From: Lotus japonicus
Taxonomy: Eukaryota > Streptophyta > Magnoliopsida > Fabales > Fabaceae
Length of the DNA stretch: 64,000 nt
Assembly (NCBI RefSeq): GCF_012489685.1
Contig: NC_080046.1
Location: 42,805,176-42,869,175 of the forward strand
Reading direction: 5' to 3'
Numbering within the stretch: the first letter of the stretch is position 1; every line of letters begins with the position of its first letter. Positions 54,909 through 64,000 of this stretch are shown piece by piece. Made by a program: the position numbers and the translations under genes. The notes under the pieces were generated by a model that was not told where the DNA came from, made no database searches, and worked only from the letters and a program-made list of their open reading frames with translations.

Positions 54909-55913
54909 TATATAATTTATGATTGTTATAACAATATACCATTTTAAATTTGATTAAATAAGAATATATCATTTAAATTTTGATTAATTAATGAGAAATC
55001 CATGATCAATATTATTTTGATTAATTAACAATATACCATTTAAGTCACATAACAATCATAATTTATTATGATTTCCTCAATAACAGTCAGTTTTGAATTT
55101 AAATTTGCTTTCCAAAGAGTAAAATAGAATAAACCTACCTCCATGATTCAATGGGATCTATACTGAAGATGAACAATTGAACAAAGAGATAATTGTGCTT
55201 CGAATTGGAGACATGTATGACTGAAAATATAGGGAATAAATTTTTTTATGGTAATATTCGGTTATTTACAATGATGGAATTTTGGTGAGATTTAAATTGG
55301 TGTGACTCAATCATGGAATGGAAAAAGTAAAATAGCTTACAAATTAATGTACATTAACAGGACAATTACACATTCATTCAATGAGATTTCCATATTTTTA
55401 CAAAAGGTACGTGGGAAGGTTGATCCTTAGTAAGAGGGTGTGGACAGGAGTTATCATTCACCCCTCTACAACTGTATTTGGGTGCTGGGTTACTTCAGCT
55501 GCATTTAGGAAATGAAATTGTAGAAATAAAAAAATTGAATATAAAAAGGGAAATGTCCACCTACAGTTATGTGACTACAAAACATAATAGAAAAATCATT
55601 AAACCTGTAAATATAATCAATCTGCCCACAGGTTACATAACTGATTGAATTACAATACAATAACACCAAAACACATGTGATACATATGTATCACCAATGC
55701 ATCACATAAGTGGAGAGCAAGTAGGTGATAACAAAATATAACATGTTCAAAAGGGTGCTTTATAGGAAATAGGAAAAACAACAGGCACAAAGACACAATG
55801 TCCCCTTCGTAAAACATTCACTACTACTAATACATACCACCATAGAATACACAATAAATATGAGAGATAGTGCATTATGCATTGAGAATGTCTTACTCCA
55901 TACTAATCTCTTG
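54909..55913. other. AT-rich DNA between gypsy and the RPA-like pseudogene
   Basis: Very AT-rich with several near-repeats of ATATACCATTTAA and TTTGATTAA words (54940-55050). If the Helitron end at 8542 is real, this is Helitron DNA lying beyond the gypsy insertion. No gene was seen. The part near 55760-55913 may be 3' UTR of the RPA-like gene. Confidence 0.45.
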
Positions 55914-58900
55914 CTACTTATCCCATTCAACACAAACAAAATCAGCTTCATCATCATCAATGTAATTATCCTCATCAGTGTTGTCATAGTTCACCAGCCC
56001 ACCTACGCTCATCTTTTTAATTTCCTCTACCACTGTAGATTTGAACTCCCTGTCAAAGTCATCGTTTATACCAACTTGGTAATAAGAATCATCCGATTTT
56101 GAACTGGCCCCACCCAGCATTGCAATAGAATAATCAATATCGACAGATTGAGTAAGGTGTGTTTCCATAGCATATGATTCACCAACTCCTGACTAAATTT
56201 TAGGACTATTTCCTCCTTCCACAACATTTCTTCCCATCAATAAAGGTAGCAGATCAACAATCAATTGTACATCAGCATCAGTCTCCATGTCCTCCATAAG
56301 GTTTAGAGCACATTCATATGCATTGTTGAGTTCATGGGCCACATGTGGACCATCAGAGGTTACTCCATACTCATCCCCAATATATTCTTAAATTTTGTCA
56401 TCAAGTTCAAGAAGCAGCCTTCTTTTTATGAGTGCTTTAGGAATGGGATAAATGGCTTCACAATGTGCGGTATCATCAGCCATAACAAATGTTGGTTTGA
56501 GAAATACCTGAAATGGATGAAAACATTACTTATATGTTGATATTTTACACAAGTATGGATCTATAAATAAAAAACAGAATTTGATGTTGCATACCATTTT
56601 TGGAGTAGCAACCAACTTCGTTCTATGGAAATCATTAACGATTTGTAAATCCTCACAAATCCTAAGCACATCAAAGAACTCACCGCCATTAAAGGTGTAT
56701 CCAGCATCATTCCGAATTTTGAACAATATTTCCTTTCCATCCATGTTAGCCTCAAAGTCTACCGGATAATCATCATCAAATGGGTTCTCCATAGATGCCT
56801 GCGAAAAGGGATAAAATTAGCCATTTAGTATCAGATTGGGGGGAAAATCTACAATAACTTTGAGGTAGTCAATCATGTAATGTGTTGCATCCATTTATTC
56901 TTAAGCTATTTAATATACCTCCAGTACAAATATCAATAATTAGTGTAGTACTTCTATTATATGTCATGGAGCTAGTTTGGCTTTTGGTAGAGTTTGCAAA
57001 TAAGATATTAGATTCGAGTAGAATGTCTAGTTAAGGTTATCCTCTACATGATCTTTTAATGATCTTTGGTAAAAAAATTGCAGCACTAAATGTATGCAAT
57101 TTGGGAGACTATATACTCAATTTCATAGTAATGGAAAGTTTTAATCATTCTAAAATAAAACTGTTGCAGGAAAATTGATGGAAACGCATCCAAACAACAA
57201 CTGCTTCAATAAAATCAAACATGTAATGTATTAATATAAATTTCTGCTTAATCCTTTTGATCTACCTCCAATTTCTGAATAAAGTCCTCACAAGAGATTC
57301 TCATGAATCGCCTAGCCTCGGCATCATTCAGCACTAATATGGAACTCGTATATCCATCAAAGACCTCGAGCTTGAGTCGATATCTGCACCGCATATGTTA
57401 AATATTTTTAATAGTTTTAGGCTCTGTCATTAAACTTGATACTTATTCACCATCCATATGGGCGAATCAATGTGAGGGAATACATTCACACTAAATATTA
57501 ATGACAATTCAATCACCAAATAGATATAGCAATAGGTTTTAGTTCATGGTATATGTTAAAACTCGCATCAAGTAGCAATGGGTTTTAGTTCTCAAAACCT
57601 TACATTCTTAGCATATTTCCAACGATCCTACCGCATCTCAAACAGTCGTATATACCATCCAAATCAACAACTTCAGCATAGCATATGTAGGAAGGGTAGG
57701 ACCAGTGGCCATCCCTAATCACGACAATTATTGCAGCATGTACAATAAAAATGCCTATCTGTATAACATAAAAACTTTCTAAGCATAAAATCAGGCTAAA
57801 TATACTTAACGTAGATATGAGCTAAATAATATGTGAACCTACCTTCCTTGTGTCTATAGTTGAATCATATTTATCTTTGGAAAAAATTCAACATATGTCA
57901 TCTCTAATATTGTTCTCATGATCATTTGCACCAATGTACTCAACTGGTTCACTTTGCCTAAAACCCATTGCCGCCAAACTGCAATAGTCATTCGCATGTA
58001 ATCAAACACAACCAATTAAGCTTTACCCATGAAGGAAAACAATATTGGGTAGTGCGTCGGTACCTATCAACAAAGTCTAATGCACCATCAAATGTGGGAT
58101 TGAGAAACATCTTAGAAACATGAGCAATTCCATAAATCAACAGATTCTCTGCATGAATATATAAGATAGGCCATAAATGAATAGCATCAATTAATGCATT
58201 GAAACAAATGAGTATGAGCCATCAAAAAATAGAGACTACATGCTCACCTTGGTGGATCTTGACTCTCACAAGCTAAAGTGCTAGCACAGGTCTTTCGGTC
58301 CCGTTCGAGCAAAGAAAATTGCTCAAAACCTCAACATGTTCTCCTATGATAACAACTCTTATTGATCCCCTTCACAGAAAAATATTACGATTTAGCATGG
58401 GTTAATAGTCATTATAAAATCATAATTCATGTCTGAAAATGGTATCCAAACCTAGTGTCATGTAGCTCAACCGACATCATCTTTTGCATAACAACATCCT
58501 TAATCCAAATCCTCTCAGCTGAAGCAGCAGTGAGCAAGCCTATAAAGTCTGCAAAATTGGTTGACAATAGATTTCAGATGTTGAAAAAGGAACCTTATTT
58601 AATGTTGAAATATTGCTTTGAGCATTTATTGAGTGTGAATATTGTGGGTGTTGTATTCAGATTTATTAAATACACAATTGTTATTTGAGTACAAGAGAAT
58701 ACTTATTATAGGATGCTCATTACTCCTAATACTTAAAACTTTCTCGGTATCAACAAAGGTCAGACCTTCTAGACATATACATGCATCCTTAGCAGGAGTG
58801 AAGTTTGTGCAAGTATGAAAAAAAAAACTACTTTTGATCCATCAAGCGAGAATTTTCATCATTCCATATGACCCTAAAGGATGAAATCTTGTACACACGT

Positions 58901-59882
58901 CTCTCAGTCACTACCTGCCTTAAAGGATGGTTTTTGCACACAACAACATACACTTTATCTACCTACAATGAATAAACAACCACATAATAAGTTTCTATGT
59001 AACTAAATTTTTCAATAACTTGCGGTACCATAAACACATGTTCAATCTACAACTATTAAAACAAAAGTAATAGACCCACATACAAAGGAGAAACAGACAT
59101 GATATGAAATAAATCAAAGTATGTAAAAGTCCATGTGGAATATAATATGCACTCTTCTCATAAAAAATTACTCCTTACGTTGTACAGCAAAACATCCAAT
59201 GTTTCCTTGGCATTGAAGATGATAGACAAAACATCCAATGTTTCTTGAGGAAGATTATTTTGCTTCACAAAAATTCAAAATAGACTCCTTAGTTATCCTT
59301 TAACTTCAACATTTGACAAAGATAAGGAAAAATTGGATGTTTTGTCTCTCTCTGAATATCGTACCACTGTTTATATTGTCTATCTCTTTACTTATAATTT
59401 ATGGTGCATTTTAAGTTTGTACTAAAATAGGATGTAACTGTATGTAACAACTAAAAATGTAGGTGAAGCAAATCATATGCAGTCTAACAAACACATAGAG
59501 TTATCAGACAGTTAATTTTCTTAAATTCATTCTACCATAAATAATTTATTGAAGACTTGTCTTACATCATTGTTCCACTGCAAATGCTCTTCTTTGAATG
59601 TAAGAAATCATGTATAAAACACAATAACTTTGGAAATTATAGTAACCTCTTAATAGATCTTGAAATCAAATGCTGAGATGAGCACTACTGGCATAAGAGT
59701 AAATTGATTAAGGTAATACAAAATCTTGCATTGATGTCATGCAGAATCATCTCCATGGAGAACGGAGACATAAGTTCCATTTGAGGTTGCCATAATCTCA
59801 CAATTCGAGCCATGATTCTCCATGGAAGATCCTGAACACAAACCTCTCTAACCAAGCCACAGGCATTAACGAATTGGGCCAT
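55914..59882 (-). pseudogene. RPA70-like (replication protein A large subunit) gene, multi-exon, broken
   Basis: RPA70 proteins bind single-stranded DNA through OB folds. Plant genomes carry many RPA1-like genes, some inside Helitrons. Coding blocks in gene order: start at 59882 (MARIVRLWQPQ, SPFSMEMILHD); 58962 onward (QVVTERRVYKISSFRVIW), an OB fold; 58452-58548 (DFIGLLTAASAERIWIKD, MSVELHDTR) with clean splice sites; about 58250-58360; about 58066-58154 (AHVSKMFLNPTFDGALDFVD); 57612-57774 with the C-terminal zinc-finger region (YDCLRCGRIVGN); 57267-57386 (YRLKLEVFDGYTSSILVL); 56593-56800 (KEILFKIRNDAGYTFNGGEF); and an acidic tail at 55914-56168. A TAG interrupts the 58250-58360 block, a shift at a T10 run near 58820 breaks the OB fold, and a TGA occurs near 57895. 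Exon ends are approximate. Confidence 0.65.
59189..59245. repeat. Short direct repeat, with inverted copy nearby
   Basis: AAAACATCCAATGTTTC occurs at 59189 and again at 59228, 39 bases apart. A partial inverted copy (ATTGGATGTTTTGTCT) begins near 59332. It lies within the RPA-like region, probably in an intron. Confidence 0.6.
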
Positions 59883-61022
59883 AGTGGAGAGAGTTTAACA
59901 TCCAACAATTGAAAACTTAAGTGTGTGCCTATGATTTAATATAACAATACTGAGGTCTATTTAGGAAGGGAAATTCATTTTTTATGTTTAGATTTCACTT
60001 CACAAAATCTAGGACCCATATTTGATTTCATAAAAAAAAAAGGGAACCGAACCGAACCACTCTTCTAGTTATGGAACGAAATCAATAAGGGTGGGGAAAA
60101 GCATAAATTGACACTGTTGAGTTGGTCAGGGAGGTGATCATGGGATAAGAAGTTGGATGAGAAGTAGCAAAAGGAAGAAGACTGTCGGAACAAAAGTAAA
60201 GCATTGGAGGCATTGTCATGGTGATATGAAATCTCACACGCACTGTACTTGCCAGATTTCATATTACCAACCAGCTAAAGTGAAAGTGATAAGGCATGAG
60301 TGGAGGATGGTAACTAAGTTTTTCTAAAACATAAAATCAGCATTACTAATCTTAATTACACTTCAAATATATTCCACAACAACACAATATCCATCTAAAA
60401 CAACGCCCAATGTGATGAAGTAAATTAGATGTGAATTTTTTTGTAATTAAGAAAAGTCACATATTGGGATTTTTGATTGTGATATAATCCTGCCAATAGT
60501 TTAGTTATAAATTGAGTGAGTCTTTCCAATATTCTAGAACAAAATAAATCTATCCAAATGTTAAATGTTATGGTTGAAAGACACTAATGTACATTAGGGT
60601 AAAATAACACTGAGATCAATTCTTACTTAAAATCTACACTTCACTCACAAATCATCCAACAAATTAACCTCATAATAACATATTCTAGTAACATATTCCA
60701 TGTAGCTCAGAGTTATTTTTATTTCCACTTACAAACAATCAATATACTATTTTCTATTTTATTTTAATAAGATCGCCAACTTCTACGATATCTATACTCT
60801 ATATACATTTTAATGCAAGGTTACTAATTTTATTAATAATTTACCCAATAAACTTTAAACTAAAATATAATGGTGGCAATGCGGGACGCGAGGAAGAAAA
60901 TCTTGGTGTTTTTCTTGATGGCAGTGGGAGAGCTATGTGCCTTTGAAGCGGAAGTCAAAGATATTCTTCAGGCTTTTATAATTACAATATTATTTACCAT
61001 GGCTCACTGACGTATAATAACA
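59883..61022. other. Intergenic upstream of the RPA-like gene
   Basis: AT-rich. A GC-richer patch at about 60875-60965 has no recognised homology. The 5' (TC) end of the first Helitron-like element would be expected in or beyond this region, but I could not identify it. Confidence 0.4.
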
Positions 61023-61049
61023 CTAGGATTTTGACCCGTGCTATGCACG
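61023..61049 (-). mobile_element. Second Helitron-like 3' terminus (minus orientation)
   Basis: The minus strand ends CTAG (61023-61026) followed by T (61022). A perfect five-pair hairpin CGTGC-TAT-GCACG (61037-61049) lies ten bases inside. The arrangement matches that at 8542, and the sequence is related but not identical. The body would extend to the right over the B3-like gene. The 5' end was not found. Confidence 0.5.
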
Positions 61050-61498
61050 AGGTCTTTATTCATAATTTTTTCAGTTTGTAAACAAATGTCTTGAAACTAT
61101 CTCTTTTATCAAATGCACATATTTTCTTAACTAATCCTTTTGTAAGGCAAGCATATTATAACTACATTGTTTAGCTAGCACAACCCAAATGCTAAGGCAA
61201 AATGTCCAAGCAAAACATATTGCTGATAAAAACAAAAATAATAGACTTGCATTGCGATTAAGAGCGTAACCTTAAGGTTCATGCCATAATTAATAAAACA
61301 TAAAACATAGCACATAATTCATAATAGAGTGATACGAAAGCAGCCTTGGTACATGCCATAGTCCAAATCTGAAAATACAACCATTGTTTTGAACATATGT
61401 GGCATGCCCTTGGGCTTATGAGTAATGAAAGTTAACAACACAATCTTACAAACTTAACACACAATACAAAATAAAATTGAAGAACGAACATTAGGTAA
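61050..61498. other. Non-coding DNA between Helitron end and B3-like gene
   Basis: AT-rich and without a recognisable gene. The end near 61498 may be 3' UTR of the B3-like gene. Confidence 0.4.
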
Positions 61499-62452
61499 TT
61501 AACATCGTATGAAATAAACATCACAATTAAAAATAAATAACCCTTCATCATCTAATAATTTAGTGGCGGCGAACTTCAAGCCGGTAGGTGTCTGGATGAT
61601 GCGTCTTATAGAACCGCATTGATCCCTAGCACGGATTCGTTTCTCCTTACCGAACTCATACCAGCCGTGACCAAACTCAACTGAAATGGGCATACCATCT
61701 GCCCATTTCAGTGTCCACACATCTAAAGTGTCATCTGGTAATATGATGTTTAGTGAGGAGGTTTGTGTGGAATAAGCTCAAGCACGACACTAGCAGGGAC
61801 ATGCTGGAAAAATGTAGCAAAAAAAACCACTTACTGGACAATTATACTTGATAATATGAAAAGGATAGTGAGATGAGTAATACCAGACATTGCTTTCCGA
61901 ATGACCTTGGCTCAGTGATATCACTCAACCAAGCAAACTCCTCTTCATCATCAGAATCGTCATCCTCTTGGACTATGTAAGCTACCTCTGTGTACTCGTC
62001 ATGGAAAATCTGAATGTTGAACTGACTCCCATTAATGTACGTGTAATGCACCCTAACAGTTCCATTAATATGGTGCGCTTGACAGATTTCCTGAAAACCT
62101 TCTATTCCCTTGTCTCCGTCCATTGTTCTAAGACTCACTGAAAATGTGTTGTTCGCCGGATCAGTGACAAGAGCATTCTGATACGGCCTGATAACAGGAT
62201 TATCTCTAACAAACCACCTAGGAAGCAATGCAAAATCCTACAAAACTTGTATGCAATAATCAAGACCACAAACAAAGAAAAATAAATTGTACAACAGATA
62301 TTTATTTCATAGATATTGCACTTCTATATGAGAGTTTACAAAACTTAAACTTGATGGCCTTATGAGAGCTAAATGCTTACCGGGTCAGGGTGGTGGATAA
62401 GGATAAAGTTATTCGCTCCTTCTGAGAGGCTTGACAATCTGACTTGTGTCAT
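61499..62452 (-). pseudogene. B3-domain protein gene, three exons, frameshift in second domain
   Basis: B3 domains bind DNA in plant transcription factors. Exon 1 is 62381-62452 (24 codons, MTQVRLSSLSEG start; the donor is GTAAGC). Exon 2 is 61884-62237 (118 codons) and has LPRWFVRDNPVI, GFQEICQAHHINGTVRVHY and FNIQIFHDEYTEV, the layout of a first B3-like domain, then an acidic linker (EDDDSDDEEEF). Exon 3 starts at 61803 (HVPASVVLELIPHK), as a second B3 domain would, but its frame stops near 61750. The rest of the domain (LPDDTLDVWTLKWADGMP, GHGWYEFGKEKRIRARDQ) is read in another frame to the stop at 61499. It is either a pseudogene or the gene has a sequence error at 61750-61760. A leader with GC-rich sequence lies further right, near 63180-63330. 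Confidence 0.6.
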
Positions 62453-64000
62453 GATAGATATCCAAAACAGATGTAGCTCCTAAAACTTCATTGAACACAA
62501 AATAGGTAATAAGTAGTAAATAATTTGGATAAAACATGAAGATTTCAACTGGATTAGCTATATATATACAAATCAGAACAGAGTATAATCAATAAATGGT
62601 AGAAGGAGGAATATACACACTTCAATTTTTTTTGAAAGGCAAATAAAGTGTATAATAATTAGACATAAGGCAGGAAACATGAAAACATAGACACTATAAG
62701 GGGCTAAATTCAACCCCTGTATAATTATACATAAGACAGAAAACAGGAAAACATAATCACTATCAAGGGCCAACAGTTTGAAACACACGTGAAAGGAGCG
62801 AACTGACATGAAACCAAAAAAAATTATATATGGTAAACTTCTAAACAACTTCAGTGAACAATCTTTCAATGTGAACAAAATCCACACTAATTTAACTTTT
62901 AAATTCAATGTTTTCATATGGAATGTATCCATTCTATCAATCTATAACTTAATGAGAACAAACCTACCTAAGTGGCCACATACTGCCAAAAACCTAATCT
63001 CTTATACAACCAAACCCAAGTGATAAAGACCCATAACATAGATTAGAAATTGGGGAAATAGTATTGTTACCCGTTGATAGACAAAGAGTAATGTTACAAA
63101 ATCTCATGAAGAACCCAAATGCAAATTGATACATACCCAGAATGAAAATTAAAATAGGAGGTTGACAAAGTACAGGACTTACCTTGCAAGGAGACTACGA
63201 AGGAATTGCAAGTGGCCGGAGTATGGACGCTGCGAGTATAGACACCGCCAGAATGCAGCCGCGGGATAGAACTCAGAAGTTTAGAAGAGGAAGGAAAATG
63301 GAGAAAGACAGTAAACACGTTGCTATGATGAGAAGAATAGTTGAAGAAACCTAATTTACCCCCTTCCCCAATGCTTATGGTTATCTAAAAAAAAAGCCCT
63401 TTCCCCACAAAACGAAGTCGTTTTATGTCACATGTCTTGTTTTTTTTCAAATTTTTTTTTACAAATTATTAAATATAAGATATGTTTCAATATAGCTTTA
63501 TCTCTTTATTTATTCTAATTTAATTTAAATGATATAGACACAAAAAAAAAACATAATGGTGAAGACTGATTATATTGACCTTGATTTTATTTAATCATGT
63601 TCAAATGAAGCAATATAGATTTATTCATTTTTTATTCACCTCAAAATTGGAGACTATATAATAAAAGATACACATTGATGTTATTTACTTATGAATTTAT
63701 ATTTCAATATACAAATGGAAAATAAGAACTACAAACTAAATATCTTTGGAATTTTTTCCTATGTACAAAAAAAATCTTTGGAATTACTATCTCTGCTAAC
63801 TATTCAAACAAAACATTGGTAAAGATTTTTTATTAAAATTTCTGCTATTAAATTAAAAAATAATTAAAATAAATTGACAACTTTATACGGTCAAAGATAA
63901 ACTTGACATTTTTTCTTATAAGATTTATTATGCATTTGGTAGAAGATTTGTGAAAGATATGAACAAAATAAGATTAATTGCAGGGTAAAGATAGTATAAT
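62453..64000. other. Leader/promoter side of the B3-like gene and AT-rich DNA to window end
   Basis: A GC-richer patch at about 63180-63330, bounded on the minus-strand downstream side by a donor-like GTAAGTCC (63176-63183), could be a 5' untranslated exon of the B3-like gene. From about 63420 on the sequence is strongly AT-rich with no gene recognised. A 5' end of the second Helitron was not identified. Confidence 0.35.

Overview
The window is nuclear DNA of a flowering plant, probably a papilionoid legume. The genes have introns, and the repeats are plant Ty1/copia, Ty3/gypsy, LINE and Helitron types. The legume guess rests on the SIRE/Maximus look of the copia element and is from memory, not a search.

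Region 1 (1-8541) is the ordinary genic flank. It holds a DIR1-like lipid-transfer protein gene (830-1240, minus), a decayed LINE tail (about 2030-2352), a five-exon gene for a DEK_C plus double SWIB/MDM2 nuclear protein (3530-6510, minus) and a clean solo LTR with its target-site duplication (7396-8346).

Region 2 (8542-54903) is a nest of elements. A Helitron-like 3' end lies at 8542. Just inside it sits a Ty3/gypsy element of the Tat type on the minus strand (8667-54903, target duplication CTAAT). This element carries a spliced accessory gene on the opposite strand. Into the last codons of its pol went a second element with 1.2 kb LTRs, an Athila-like tRNA-Asp primer site and one 409-codon ORF (13448-49149). 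Into that went a composite: a very small TRIM-type element (139 bp LTRs, target duplication AAACT) whose primer-binding site has been opened by a complete SIRE-type copia internal region plus one SIRE LTR. The composite has gag, pol, an env-like ORF and an antisense ORF, all open in at least one copy.

The composite and about 7 kb to its left appear twice, at 7363-25878 and 25979-44482, on either side of exactly 100 Ns. Both copies have the same flanks and the same insertions. They differ mainly by one-base run-length changes that are concentrated on the sides nearest the gap. This looks like two overlapping contigs that were never merged. The true locus is probably about 45 kb with one copy of each element.

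Region 3 (54904-64000) is the other flank of the nest. It holds a broken multi-exon RPA70-like gene (55914-59882, minus), as Helitrons often carry, then a second Helitron-like 3' end (61023) and a frameshifted gene with two B3-like domains (61499-62452, minus).

The most unusual object is the TRIM-SIRE chimera. Both of its junctions fall in the 12 bases TGGTATCAGAGC that the two parents share as primer-binding site. This is the product expected if a one-LTR SIRE circle crossed over into a TRIM. It places a full set of copia genes under a 139 bp TRIM promoter.
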